Positions 16,398-25,142 of a stretch of 64,000 nt of DNA are shown piece by piece; the first letter of the stretch is position 1; every line of letters starts with the position of its first letter. The notes beneath the pieces are model-generated. The model had not been told where the DNA came from. It worked only from the letters and a program-made list of their open reading frames with translations, and made no database searches. The DNA is from RUG334 sp045599645 (GTDB lineage Bacteria > Muiribacteriota > Ozemobacteria > Ozemobacterales > Ozemobacteraceae): the NCBI GenBank assembly GCA_045599645.1, contig JAZRWI010000074.1:1-64000 (forward strand). Reading direction: 5' to 3'. The translations under genes were made by a program, and so were the position numbers.

Positions 16398-16964
16398 ATG
16401 TGTAAGTTAGATGAGATATTAAATAAAAAAGCTAATATTTATCAGATAGCTAACAAATACAATGCTGATAAGGTTTATGTATTTGGTTCTTGTGCACGTA
16501 AAGAAGAAACACCAAATAGCGATATAGATTTCTTGGCTTGTTTTAATGAAAATGCTTCACTTTTTGACCAGGCTAATATGATTATTGATTTATCAAAATT
16601 GTTTTCTTGCAATGTGGACGTAATTTCTTATGCTGCTTTAAAAAAACGAGTATTTCGACCAATCAGTAAAGAAAGATATGATTTTATTATGATAGATAAT
16701 AAAACTAGAATTGAAGATATTTTAAAATCAATAGCAAGAATCAGAATTTTTATTGCTAAATATAATGAAATACCTTTTCTTTTAAAAGTAAAAGATAGTG
16801 CTAGAAATATTCAAAAAGAATTACAAATGCGTGGCTTTTCTGACTTGATATGTTTTGACGGTGGCGGAGGTTTGTATTTTAACAAAAATGGCAATGTGGA
16901 ACATTTAGTTGGTCGAGATAGCCCTAGTGGTTTGGCAATAAAGGTTAAGCAGTATGAAGAATAA
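16398..16964 (+). CDS. MNT-type nucleotidyltransferase with a HEPN-like C-terminal remnant
   Basis: This is a 188-residue protein. Residues ~8-95 are a minimal nucleotidyltransferase domain: KVYVFGSCARKEETPNSDIDFLA holds the GS-x-AR ... SDxDF catalytic motif with both Asp. From ~102 the sequence NKTRIEDILKSIARIRIFIAKY looks like the start of a DUF86/HEPN domain. It then becomes an unrelated Gly-rich end (CFDGGGGLYFNKNGN), so the HEPN part is incomplete. MNT enzymes usually act as antitoxins that modify HEPN RNases. Here the two are fused and the HEPN catalytic region is missing. GAAGG at ~16385 supports the ATG over an upstream TTG. It overlaps the next gene by 11 bp. Confidence 0.72.
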   Translation: MCKLDEILNKKANIYQIANKYNADKVYVFGSCARKEETPNSDIDFLACFNENASLFDQANMIIDLSKLFSCNVDVISYAALKKRVFRPISKERYDFIMIDNKTRIEDILKSIARIRIFIAKYNEIPFLLKVKDSARNIQKELQMRGFSDLICFDGGGGLYFNKNGNVEHLVGRDSPSGLAIKVKQYEE

Positions 16965-17904
16965 GTTTATAATAATTTTGTCTGCTTTTTTGTTTATATT
17001 TGGCACAATTAGATTGAATGCTGAATCAATGGAGAAAGAATTCTGGGGAATTTCAGAAAATATTGCAATAGATTTGATTAGGATAAATCCCAAAGAATTT
17101 GAGGCTTCTCCTTTTTATGATTTCCCATCTGATTTATATAAATTTTTCAATTCTTTAAAGTGGAATAGAGTAAAACTAACAAAACCATATTATATAAGTA
17201 TCTATGAAATTACTCAGGAGCAATGGCTCGATATAATGGGTGAATGGCCTGTAACTTCTTATTATTCAACAATAAAATATGGGTCTATTTGTTTAGAATA
17301 TAGAAACAAATACGGTGTTGAAGTTCCACCTGAATTAATGGGAATAGGTGATAATTACCCAGTTTTCTGGATTTCGTTTGATGAAGCAATTGAATTTTGT
17401 AATAGGCTTAGTGAACGTCTAGGCTTGCTTGCATGCTATTCCAGGCTTGATAATGGCATGATAATATGGAATCATGAAGCTAATGGTTTCCGTTTGCCTA
17501 CGGTGGCTGAATGGGAATATGCTGCTGGTTGTGGAACTTGTAAAAAAAGATATCCTTGGGGTAATAGATTAAATAATAAATATGCTCATGTTCCGTTGGA
17601 AAATAATTGGCCGAATCCAACAATATTTCATAAAATAGGCGAAAAATTACCAAACAGGTTTGGTTTATATGATGTTGTTGGTAATGCTATGGAATGGTGT
17701 TGGGACCCAAATGGTCGTTGCTATGGTGATGTGATGGATCAAGGGGTTTATATTGATCCATGCGGAGACAGTAATTCTGAGTTTTATTTGGATAGAAATG
17801 TTCGCGGTGGAATTCACGAAGGTATTCATTTCCAATCTCAACTTGGTTGTGTTTTTGAACGCCATTGGATGTATGGTCTACGCATAGTAAAAAATGCAGA
17901 ATAG
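16954..17904 (+). CDS. Secreted formylglycine-generating-enzyme-like (SUMF1/FGE) protein
   Basis: This is a 316-residue exported protein. A signal peptide (MKNKFIIILSAFLFIFGTIRLNAES) is followed by a single FGE-sulfatase fold (~55-316): KPYYISIYEITQEQWLDIMG, PVFWISFDEAIEFCNRLSERL, GFRLPTVAEWEYAAGCG, YPWGNRLN, GLYDVVGNAMEWCWDP and RNVRGGIH. Members of this fold modify sulfatases or act in other oxidations and binding roles. The catalytic Cys pair of true FGE is not evident near the C-terminus, so sulfatase activation is unlikely. It is translationally coupled to the nucleotidyltransferase. Base use (AT-rich) fits the accessory zone. Confidence 0.75.
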   Translation: MKNKFIIILSAFLFIFGTIRLNAESMEKEFWGISENIAIDLIRINPKEFEASPFYDFPSDLYKFFNSLKWNRVKLTKPYYISIYEITQEQWLDIMGEWPVTSYYSTIKYGSICLEYRNKYGVEVPPELMGIGDNYPVFWISFDEAIEFCNRLSERLGLLACYSRLDNGMIIWNHEANGFRLPTVAEWEYAAGCGTCKKRYPWGNRLNNKYAHVPLENNWPNPTIFHKIGEKLPNRFGLYDVVGNAMEWCWDPNGRCYGDVMDQGVYIDPCGDSNSEFYLDRNVRGGIHEGIHFQSQLGCVFERHWMYGLRIVKNAE

Positions 17905-17913
17905 TCTCTAATC

Positions 17914-17996
17914 CTTGAAGGCTTCGGAATATTCACCAAAGACCAGATTCTAACCCAATACCCGCAGCTTTCAGCATTCTTTGACTTTACATAAAC
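17914..17996 (+). repeat. DUF985-gene 3'-end fragment, copy R2
   Basis: CTTGAAGGCTTCGGAATATT ... AGCATTCTTTGACTTTACATAA still reads as the last ~25 codons of the cupin gene and ends in its own stop. The tail CTTTACATAAACT is shared with copy R4. It follows the FGE-like gene directly and precedes the toxin-antitoxin genes. Confidence 0.8.
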
Positions 17997-18081
17997 TTTC
18001 GATTAATTAGTCGAAATTTTATTGACGGTGTGTTACACATGATGATATGATTGTTTCGAAAGGCTGATTAGGAGTTTTATT

Positions 18082-18354
18082 ATGCCAACTATTACACCTA
18101 TTTCCGATTTGAGAAACTATGGGAACGTTCTTGATAAGGTTTCTGAAGGGTCACCTGTTTATCTGACCCGTAATGGTCATGGGGCTTATGCTATCAGAGA
18201 TATTAAAGATGAAGAAAACTTCCAGAAAGCCGAGTCTATGATTCAGCTCCTTTGCGAATTGAATGCTGGAATTCGTTCAGTTGAAGAAGGCAGCTGGATT
18301 TCAGAGGAAGATGTTCGTAAGCATTTTAAAACAAGAAAAAGCAAAAGAAAATGA
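18082..18354 (+). CDS. Phd/YefM-type antitoxin
   Basis: This is a 90-residue antitoxin. ITPISDLRNYGNVLDKVSEGSPVYLTRNGHGAYAIRD (~3-39) is the Phd/YefM DNA-binding fold. The C-terminal half (~45-85) would wrap the toxin. TTAGGAG at ~18067 sets the start. Its stop overlaps the toxin start by four bases (ATGA), typical for such operons. It would normally bind its own promoter and neutralise a RelE/ParE partner; here the partner is interrupted. Confidence 0.88.
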   Translation: MPTITPISDLRNYGNVLDKVSEGSPVYLTRNGHGAYAIRDIKDEENFQKAESMIQLLCELNAGIRSVEEGSWISEEDVRKHFKTRKSKRK

Positions 18355-18665
18355 ATTATAAAATTCGATATACCCCAAAGGCTTTGGAGGACATTGAAAC
18401 TGTTTGGGATGATGTTTATGAAGCTTCTAAAAGCGAAGATTGTTCTGATAAGTATATTGATGATTTACTAGATACTATTTCTGAAAAGAAAAAATTCCCA
18501 AATTCAGGCATACCACTTGTATATCGTGGTTTATTTACTGGTTTTTATTCAATAAATTTTAAAGCTTATTAAGCTTTTTATAGAATAAAAGAAAACTATA
18601 TTGAAATTATTAGAATTATATTGGCAAAACGTGATTATATGCAGGTTCTCTTCCAGGAGAAATAA
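18351..18665 (+). pseudogene. RelE/ParE-type toxin with an in-frame stop
   Basis: The frame begins MNYKIRYTPKALEDIETVWDDV and reads as a ParE/RelE toxin up to GFYSINFKAY, where TAA (18570-18572) stops it after 73 codons. The same frame then continues without a shift as AFYRIKENYIEIIRIILAKRDYMQVLF to a TAA at 18663, which is exactly the usual toxin C-terminus. A single base change (e.g. AAA to TAA) explains it. The short form lacks the last strand, so it is probably inactive. Confidence 0.85.
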
Positions 18666-19136
18666 TTGAAAAAGATGAATAAAATTACAGCTGAAGAATT
18701 GGCAAAAAGATTTGGTATGAAGGTGCACCAAGAAAAGGGGCTTTTTGTTGAACGCCATTATAAGCACGATGGCGATGACAGGGCCGCTTCAGGCAGTATT
18801 TATTACTATGTTGACGCTGATGAAAAAACTGAATTTCATCGTATAGACTGCGATGAATACTGGTCCTATAATGCCGGCTCCACTCTTGAGCTATGGATTA
18901 TTATGCCTGATGGGAAACTGCAAATCCGCAAATGCGGCATAACCGACGATGCCGAGCCAACTATCTATGTGCCAAAAGGAGCTATATTCGCAAGCAGGCA
19001 TGCAAAAGGCATTACTGATGGAACACTAATAACCGCTATTACCGTTCCCCGCTTCAAATACGAAGGCTTCGAAATATTCAGCAAAGACCAGATTCTAACC
19101 CAATATCCGCAGCTTTCAGCATTCTTTGGTAAGTGA
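18666..19136 (+). CDS. DUF985 cupin-fold protein
   Basis: This is a 156-residue cupin of the DUF985 family. ITAEELAKRFGMKVHQEKGLFVERHY, GSIYYYVDADEKTEFHRIDCDEYWSYNAGSTLEL and YVPKGAIFASRH are the beta-barrel strands with the conserved His/Asp/Glu pocket. VPRFKYEGFEIF near the end is also typical of the family. Enzymatic function is not established. TTG at 18666 is taken as start because AGGAG (18655-18659) is six bases upstream; ATG 18675 is the alternative. Its last ~100 bases occur as four more fragments at 16195, 17914, 25143 and 26063. It directly follows the broken toxin frame and converges on the DUF4143 gene. Confidence 0.82.
   Translation: MKKMNKITAEELAKRFGMKVHQEKGLFVERHYKHDGDDRAASGSIYYYVDADEKTEFHRIDCDEYWSYNAGSTLELWIIMPDGKLQIRKCGITDDAEPTIYVPKGAIFASRHAKGITDGTLITAITVPRFKYEGFEIFSKDQILTQYPQLSAFFGK
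19033..19133 (+). repeat. DUF985 3'-end repeat, intact source copy R3
   Basis: This is the in-gene version of the repeat (CGCTTCAAATACGAAGGCTT ... TTTCAGCATTCTTTGGTAAG). It is the only one of five attached to a complete reading frame. Confidence 0.8.
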
Positions 19137-19144
19137 TTTTTTTG

Positions 19145-20419
19145 TTAGTTTTTCAAACAACCTATTGGAACTATGTAGATACCGTCTTGTCGCCTATATG
19201 CAAAACTGCCTGCTCCTACAACAACCATCAAGAATGAAGGGGCTTTCATCTTTGCTGTATCTATTTTATCACTTAGCTTTTTTAGATTTGTAACTCCTTC
19301 TTCTATAAGCTTTTCACCGCCAAGTTTTATTTCTGCCAACCCATAAGAACCGTTTCTTAAATGTATGACGGTATCACATTCGAGGCCTGTTTTATCTCTG
19401 TAATGGTAAACTTTGCCATCAATTGCCTCTGCATAAACTCTCAAATCTCTTACACAAAGCGTTTCAAACATTAAGCCAAAAGTTTTAAAATCATTCATTA
19501 AATCCTTGGGGCCAATGCCTAACGCTGCTGTGGCTATTGATGGATCTGTATAATATCTGGTATCAGAACTTCTTGTGGCTGTCTTTGAACGCAGATTAGG
19601 ATTCCAAGCAGGCATATCTTCAATTACAAAAATCTTTTTTAATGCGTTTATATATGAAAGAACAGTATCTTCATTTAGGCTTTGGGCATCGTTGGCAGCA
19701 ATATCATCTCTTAACATTGTGTTTGTAATCTGAGCACCCTGATGCCTGGCATAAGATTTCATAAGTCGTTTTACGCGCTCTGGATTTTTTATTGTACCGT
19801 CAGCTCGGTTTATATCTGAACGAACAACGGCGTCATAATAGTCTATTGCCTGGGTTAAAGCAGCCTTAGGTTTTAGATTAATTGCTTTTGGCCAACCACC
19901 TCGGCAGATTAAATATGCTAATGATTCTATATCGTGTTGATTAGAGCCAATTATTTGATCAGGTGTGTTAAATAGATTCTCTAAGCTTACTTCTCCAGAT
20001 GATTCTTCTGATTCATAAAGCGACATCGTTCTCATAGTCAGCCATGTGAATCGGCCTGTGCCTGAGTGTGTAATTTCATTAGTTTCTATTGGAACTGCGG
20101 AACCAGTTAAAATAAACAGACCTTCTTCGTCTCTTATATCGACTTCGTATCTTACAGCGTCCCACAATTTGGGTGCTATTTGCCATTCATCCAGTAATCT
20201 AGGATTGTTACCGTTGAGTAATTTATTTGGAGAAATTTCTGATATAGCAATGTTTTCCTGTCTTTTGCCTGGATCGTCTAATTTAAGAATGCTTTTAGAT
20301 ATTTGTATTGCTGTCGTTGTTTTTCCGCACCATTTGGGTCCTTCTATTACAACAGCACCCTTTGAATCTAATTTGTCGGCTAGTATACTGTCTGCTATTC
20401 TTTTTTTGTAGTATTTCAT
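19145..20419 (-). CDS. DUF4143-family AAA ATPase
   Basis: This is a 424-residue cytoplasmic ATPase. VVIEGPKWCGKTTTAIQISKS (~22-42) is the Walker A loop, RLLDEWQIAPKLWDAVR (~75-91) the Walker B region, and LFILTGSAVP the sensor strand. The C-terminal part (GLMFETLCVRDLRVYAEAIDGKVYHYRDKTGLECDTVIHLRNGSYGLAEIK) is the DUF4143 nuclease-like fold. Such proteins are common in accessory regions; their role is unknown. The start at 20419 is fixed by GGAGG seven bases upstream; the longer frame runs into repeats. Five 23-bp direct repeats lie just upstream and probably control it. Confidence 0.88.
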   Translation of the reverse strand: MKYYKKRIADSILADKLDSKGAVVIEGPKWCGKTTTAIQISKSILKLDDPGKRQENIAISEISPNKLLNGNNPRLLDEWQIAPKLWDAVRYEVDIRDEEGLFILTGSAVPIETNEITHSGTGRFTWLTMRTMSLYESEESSGEVSLENLFNTPDQIIGSNQHDIESLAYLICRGGWPKAINLKPKAALTQAIDYYDAVVRSDINRADGTIKNPERVKRLMKSYARHQGAQITNTMLRDDIAANDAQSLNEDTVLSYINALKKIFVIEDMPAWNPNLRSKTATRSSDTRYYTDPSIATAALGIGPKDLMNDFKTFGLMFETLCVRDLRVYAEAIDGKVYHYRDKTGLECDTVIHLRNGSYGLAEIKLGGEKLIEEGVTNLKKLSDKIDTAKMKAPSFLMVVVGAGSFAYRRQDGIYIVPIGCLKN

Positions 20420-20450
20420 AACAAACCTCCATATAATAAATATAATATTT

Positions 20451-20565
20451 TTCGGCGTTTTGGTCAAATATTTTTCGGCGTTTTGGCTAAAAATTATTCG
20501 GCGTTTTGGCTAAAAATCATTCGGCGTTTTGGCCAAAAATCATTCGGCAATTTGGCTAGTTTATA
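20451..20565 (-). promoter_or_regulatory. Five 23-bp direct repeats upstream of the DUF4143 gene
   Basis: TTCGGCGTTTTGGCNAAAAA recurs at 20451, 20474, 20497, 20520 and 20543, exactly 23 bp apart; the last copy is TTCGGCAATTTGGC. The array begins 32 bp before the start codon and overlaps where a promoter should be (AT-rich TATAATATTT at 20441). It looks like an operator or iteron set for a DNA-binding protein, possibly the gene's own product. Confidence 0.75.
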
Positions 20566-20576
20566 GGTAAAATAGC

Positions 20577-20641
20577 AACCAAGTCTCTACCCAATAGGCA
20601 TCAGTCTCATTCATAGGCCGTCAGGCCTCTTTCATTATATG
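20577..20641 (-). repeat. Hairpin-array segment with AACCAAGTCTCTACC leader
   Basis: AACCAAGTCTCTACCCAATAGGC-atca-GTCT, then CATTCATAGGCC-gtca-GGCC. A near copy is at 28925-28963. On the minus strand it carries the TATGAATGA spacer of the other arrays and lies just past the stop of the lipoprotein gene. Confidence 0.6.
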
Positions 20642-20692
20642 TTTATATTACGCGCCAAGTGCCTCTTATCATATTACCCAAATCCTTAACTT

Positions 20693-23600
20693 TTAATTAA
20701 AGCACTTCAGTTTCGGCAGGCAGGGGCTTTCTTTGCTGTATGAACCTGTTAAAGAAGGAATCAGCCAAATATCAGTCGGCCAGTCTTCCCAGTCTCCGGC
20801 TCCTTGCTTGTAGCCATCTGCCCAGTAATAGCAGTTAGAACCACTGCCATTACCAAACAAAACCTCAGAGGCAGAATCATTAACTTTCATATTTCCACAA
20901 GCAAAAGAGTTGCTGATTGTTCCATTTGAATTATAACCAACCAAACCGCCTGCATTATCATTGCTACTTATGGAAGAAGAAGCCGCATAGCAGTTGTCGA
21001 CCTGTCCTTCTATAGCATAACCAACCAGACCGCCAGCATCCATACCGCCATTTATGGTGGAAGAAGCCACATAGCAGTTGCTGACCGTTCCGTTGTCATT
21101 TTCACCAACCAAACCGCCTGCATTATCGCCACTTATGGTGGAGGAAGCCACGTAGCATTTGCTGATCGTTCCGTTGTCATTATCACCAACCAGACCGCCT
21201 ACATTAATGCTACTACTAACAGTGGACGAAACCACGTAGCATTCGGTAATCGTTCCACCTTCATTATGACCAACCAAACCGCCACTATTGTTGTTTTGGC
21301 TATTTACAGTGGAAGAATTCACGTAGCAGTTGTTGACCTTTCCACTATTACAACCAACCAAACTGCCAACGTAGTTATTGCCTGAAATAATAGCATTAAC
21401 GATTTTACAATTTATTACTTCAGCATTATTGGAAGTATAACCAAAAAGACCAATATTATCTGAGCCTGGTCTAGTAATTTTCAAATTAGTTATGGTATAT
21501 CCACAGCCATCAAACTGGCCTTTGAATCTATCATTCTCCTCTTCTTCCCCAATAGGCAACCAACCTTCTCCAGAACTATAAGCAGTTAAATCTATATCAC
21601 AAACCTGTTTATAATAAGCGTCTAAATCATTTCTTACATCGTTGAGAGATTCTGCGTCATAAACCAGATAAGGATTTTCTGAAGTTCCGTTACCATTCTC
21701 ATAATAGAATACTTGTTCATTTGGGAATGATAGGCAATATTCTGCATTGAATTCAGAAAGGGCATCGCTTTTCATGCCAAAACTGTAGTTGCTTTTGTTT
21801 ACCAATCTATTTACTGGTTTTATCTGTAAGGTTGGTGAGGCTACATTAGAAAGCCACTCATTTGTTGTTTCAACTACAGTTGATTCTGAAGCAATGTAGA
21901 CTTTACCGGATATATAATTCTTTACGTCATCACTAACAGGAAAATCCAGCACAACTTCAACAACAGGTTTTAGTCCAAGCAACTTCTCTGCTGCTCTGAT
22001 TGTATTGTTAAAAATTTTCAGGTCAGCGGTTGCTGAGGCAGACTGGCCCCACGGATTCTTTGCACTGATTTCAAATTTATATGAACCGGTGGCAAGATAT
22101 TGCTCATTCCACATATATTGATCATCCCATATAGCATCGGTTATGACACAGCTAGTTATCACATTATCATTCTGCAATATATTAACATAATAGGTTACAT
22201 CAAGAGCCTTATTGCCTTCTGTCCAGGTTATTGTTGCCTTATTCCCGGCATAGACGTTTGTAATGGTTATGTTCGTTGGTTCTACTGGCGCCAGGTCAAC
22301 TATCATTTCCTTGGAGTCAGACAAGGTTTTTGTCTCACCGTTAACTGCTTCTACAACCACATTATAAACACCTGCATCTGTAATAATATTCTTAGCCTTA
22401 CAGGATGTATTTGTAATATTGGAAACAGAGGGCAAATGCGGTAAAACACTACCAGCATATATGTAAACATTGTAGCTGATAGCATTGTCAGCTGCTTCCC
22501 AGACAATATCAATATCAGTATTTAAAGGAACATATTGTGGTGTAGTTATTACAGGTTTGCCAACAACAGGCTGTTTTACGTTAAAAGAGACTATTTCTGA
22601 GGTGGCTGTTAAACCATTGGCTGTGGCTACAACCTTAATCAGATATATACCGGTCTTAGCATTGCCAAGAATGCACTTGGTTTCTGAGATATCGGAAGCT
22701 ATAACTGTTTCTGGCTGTTTAGCAAGATCTGCATAAACAGTATATTTAATTTCTCCTGTATTGCCGGCAATAGATTTATACTGACTAGGTTCCCAGGTTA
22801 TTGTCACATTTGAATTATAGTCATATTCTGACTTGCTTAGATTTATTACCGGGTCTGTCAGACTGTCACTCCAGACAGGAGTTGAAACACTGAATTTTGC
22901 CTTGTTTGTTACTTCTGAAGTCTTTGAAATTCCTGAGGCGGTTGTTGCAGATACTGTTATTTCATAGTTGCCAGAAGCCAGAACAAGTCCGGTTTTACCA
23001 GAATCCCACTTAGTGTCTCTGATACCGCTGAAATTATAAGAACCGGCCCCCGATACAGAAGTATTCGCTATTTTTATCAAATACTCAACATTTTTATCGG
23101 TGCCTGACCAAGCCCAGTTGGCAGATACTACCTTGGTTTCTTCGTTGTAGCTTGCAACAACATCTGACGGAACCGGTATGTCATCTGTTGGTGTTGGCAC
23201 TGGAGCACCATTTTTAACAGTGAATCTTGATTTATCTGTTATGGTTGAAGTATTTGAAGTTCCTGAGGCTGTTGTGGCAGATACTGTTATTTCATAGGTC
23301 CCCGAGGACAAAACAAGTCCAGTTTTACCAGAATCCCACTTAGTGTCTCTGATACCGCTGAAAATATAGGAACCTGCGCCAGATACAGAAGTATTAGCTA
23401 TTTTTATCAAATACTCAACATTTTTATCTGTGCCTGACCAAGCCCAGTTGGCAGATACTACTTTGGTTTCTTCATTGTAGTTGGCAACAACATCTGTCGG
23501 AACTGGTATATCGTCTGTTGGTGTTGGAGTCAGGGTCTTTGCTTTGAGTTCTGTTGTAGATGAAATGCAGAAGGGAAGAGCCTTGAATTTTTCTGATTTG

Positions 23601-24541
23601 GAAGTGCTTCTGACTACAATGTTAAACCTGTCTGGCATCAGAAGAACTTCTTTGTTTTTAAGACCCAGGGTGAACTTTAGGCTTATTTCATTAGCGACAG
23701 ATTCTGTTTTGGTTATATTTACTATATCAATTGTATGAACAGAACTGTTGCCAGAGCCCTGCAGAGCATCAGAAACCTTATGCGAGGCTGTTCCCCCGCT
23801 TACTACTAGCTTCATATCCTTATTTACGTATTCATAAGAAAGTCTGACCTGACAGTCTGTGTTTTTGACGCTATCCAGATTAAGACCAGAAAGTGTAAGG
23901 CACATTTCAGCATCTTCAGTGAATTTTCCGTCTTTTGCGGGAATTTCCAGGTTATTGACAGTCAGGTTTGTAACAGTAGGAAGCTTTGAAACTGCTTCAC
24001 TGTCAGCAGCAAAGACCGCTACGGTAGAGCCAAGTCTATAAAGCTCATAATCTATTTTTGATGCTGCTGCAGCTCTTACTGATGATGAGAGATTACTCTT
24101 AACGCAGTCATATGACCAGTCTTCGTTGTCTGGTGACTTTGTGCCTATAAAAATGTCAGAAGTCGGTGAAGCATAACTATCTATGGAAAGTCTTACTGAT
24201 TTGAAAACTTCTATTACTTCAACCTTATTTTTGGTTTGCGCACTGATTTTATAGCATTTTGAGGCAACCTTAAAGAGGCTGCTAACTCCGCTTGGTTCCT
24301 TGATTTCTGTTATATATACGGTTATATCTTTGTTACCCGCAAAGGTTTCACTGTCGGCGCTGATAGTTATGGCTGAATGAGTTACGGCTGTAATTCCGCC
24401 ATTTTCATTTACCTTAACTTCGTAAATTACTTCTGGCTCCTGGTCTTTGCCATAACCATTGTGTGAACCTCCGCCACTGCAACCGGCCACAATCATCAAA
24501 ACAGAGATAAACACCATAGCCAGTAACAGAAGTTTTTTCAT
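20693..24541 (-). CDS. Large surface lipoprotein with Fn3-like and GLUG repeats
   Basis: This is a 1282-residue lipoprotein. The signal peptide ends in VAGCSGGG, with lipidation at Cys21. Residues ~355-445 and ~450-545 are two almost identical Fn3-like repeats (PVPTDVVANYNEETKVVSAN, NVEYLIKIANTSVSGAGSY). More distant Fn3-like domains follow to ~850. From ~1040 to 1250 there are six or more GLUG-type repeats (GGLVGHNEGGTITECY, GGLVGDNDNGTISKCY, GGLVGENDNGTVSNCY), each ~28 residues, as found in beta-helix surface proteins. Ser/Thr-rich composition fits an exposed adhesin or polysaccharide-binding role, but no catalytic motif was seen. It is a single-gene unit. Confidence 0.85.
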   Translation of the reverse strand: MKKLLLLAMVFISVLMIVAGCSGGGSHNGYGKDQEPEVIYEVKVNENGGITAVTHSAITISADSETFAGNKDITVYITEIKEPSGVSSLFKVASKCYKISAQTKNKVEVIEVFKSVRLSIDSYASPTSDIFIGTKSPDNEDWSYDCVKSNLSSSVRAAAASKIDYELYRLGSTVAVFAADSEAVSKLPTVTNLTVNNLEIPAKDGKFTEDAEMCLTLSGLNLDSVKNTDCQVRLSYEYVNKDMKLVVSGGTASHKVSDALQGSGNSSVHTIDIVNITKTESVANEISLKFTLGLKNKEVLLMPDRFNIVVRSTSKSEKFKALPFCISSTTELKAKTLTPTPTDDIPVPTDVVANYNEETKVVSANWAWSGTDKNVEYLIKIANTSVSGAGSYIFSGIRDTKWDSGKTGLVLSSGTYEITVSATTASGTSNTSTITDKSRFTVKNGAPVPTPTDDIPVPSDVVASYNEETKVVSANWAWSGTDKNVEYLIKIANTSVSGAGSYNFSGIRDTKWDSGKTGLVLASGNYEITVSATTASGISKTSEVTNKAKFSVSTPVWSDSLTDPVINLSKSEYDYNSNVTITWEPSQYKSIAGNTGEIKYTVYADLAKQPETVIASDISETKCILGNAKTGIYLIKVVATANGLTATSEIVSFNVKQPVVGKPVITTPQYVPLNTDIDIVWEAADNAISYNVYIYAGSVLPHLPSVSNITNTSCKAKNIITDAGVYNVVVEAVNGETKTLSDSKEMIVDLAPVEPTNITITNVYAGNKATITWTEGNKALDVTYYVNILQNDNVITSCVITDAIWDDQYMWNEQYLATGSYKFEISAKNPWGQSASATADLKIFNNTIRAAEKLLGLKPVVEVVLDFPVSDDVKNYISGKVYIASESTVVETTNEWLSNVASPTLQIKPVNRLVNKSNYSFGMKSDALSEFNAEYCLSFPNEQVFYYENGNGTSENPYLVYDAESLNDVRNDLDAYYKQVCDIDLTAYSSGEGWLPIGEEEENDRFKGQFDGCGYTITNLKITRPGSDNIGLFGYTSNNAEVINCKIVNAIISGNNYVGSLVGCNSGKVNNCYVNSSTVNSQNNNSGGLVGHNEGGTITECYVVSSTVSSSINVGGLVGDNDNGTISKCYVASSTISGDNAGGLVGENDNGTVSNCYVASSTINGGMDAGGLVGYAIEGQVDNCYAASSSISSNDNAGGLVGYNSNGTISNSFACGNMKVNDSASEVLFGNGSGSNCYYWADGYKQGAGDWEDWPTDIWLIPSLTGSYSKESPCLPKLKCFN

Positions 24542-24610
24542 TTTTATTGCGCACCTTCACAGTGAAATTTACACTAATCCTACCATAATATGGCATATTC
24601 GGACAAGAAA

Positions 24611-24652
24611 CTCTTAGCTAGAAGTAAGTCGAAAGCTAGAAGTCAGAAGTTT
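24611..24652. repeat. Short degenerate period-7 repeat (AGCTAGA/AGTCGAA)
   Basis: TTAGCTAGAAGTAAGTCGAA and AGCTAGAAGTCAGAAGT show a seven-base rhythm, related in sequence to the GAAGTCG units at 35994. It is next to MITE copy C. Apart from these two elements, 24542-24899 holds no gene. Confidence 0.5.
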
Positions 24653-24672
24653 TCTAAAAACCTCCCTTTTTA

Positions 24673-24820
24673 AGAGACTGTCCCAAAACTAGAAATTTGT
24701 AAAAATCCCGATATACAGCAGTCTCCTAAAAACCTCCCTTTTCAAGGGAGGGTAGGGAGGGTTTTGATTTTAGAAGAAACTTGTTTTGAATGCGTAAAAT
24801 CGAATTTTCAGACAGCCTCT
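24673..24820 (+). mobile_element. MITE-like G-quadruplex repeat, copy C
   Basis: This is a 148-bp full copy with ends AGAGACTGTCC/GACAGCCTCT and G4 motif GGGAGGGTAGGGAGGG at 24746-24761. The flanks AAACCTCCCTTTTTAAG (left) and CTTGAAAAGGGAGTTTT (right) are inverted repeats of each other, so the element again sits in the loop of a hairpin; the left flank resembles the inside of another copy. Confidence 0.78.
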
Positions 24821-24899
24821 TGAAAAGGGAGTTTTAGAAGATATGCTATATTGATAATGTTCTGATTTTATGATAGGCTTTAGTCATTAAGGGGTATTT

Positions 24900-25124
24900 A
24901 TGAGCAAATTCAGATGGATTCGAGAAGATATCGTATTGGATTTTCCTTTGCCTAGAACATTGCAAAATGATATCAAAGAAGCAGAAGAACTAGATTTGGC
25001 AGGCAATATAGAATATGCTTGCGTGGCTGATGCAATAGATGTTCTCTGCAAGGATTATGTGGCAAATGGCATTTTTACAAAGGAACAGTGGGATAAAGTA
25101 GTTGAAAAATATCCCTACGTCTAA
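24900..25124 (+). CDS. Small hypothetical protein
   Basis: This is a 74-residue acidic protein, MSKFRWIREDIVLDFPLPRT, of no recognised family. It has no signal peptide or membrane segment and is mostly helical by eye (DIKEAEELDLAGNIEYACVADAIDVLCKDY). AAGGGG at ~24889 precedes the ATG. It lies between MITE copy C and DUF985 fragment R4 in the accessory zone, so a cassette-borne antitoxin or regulator is possible but unproven. Confidence 0.6.
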   Translation: MSKFRWIREDIVLDFPLPRTLQNDIKEAEELDLAGNIEYACVADAIDVLCKDYVANGIFTKEQWDKVVEKYPYV

Positions 25125-25142
25125 TTATATATTTTTATGCAG

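Noticed and set aside
16954..17904. FGE-like protein as a true sulfatase-activating enzyme
   Set aside because: The usual catalytic Cys pair near the C-terminus is not evident and no sulfatase gene is in the window.
20451..20565. 23-bp repeats as a CRISPR array
   Set aside because: Units are contiguous with no unique spacers.
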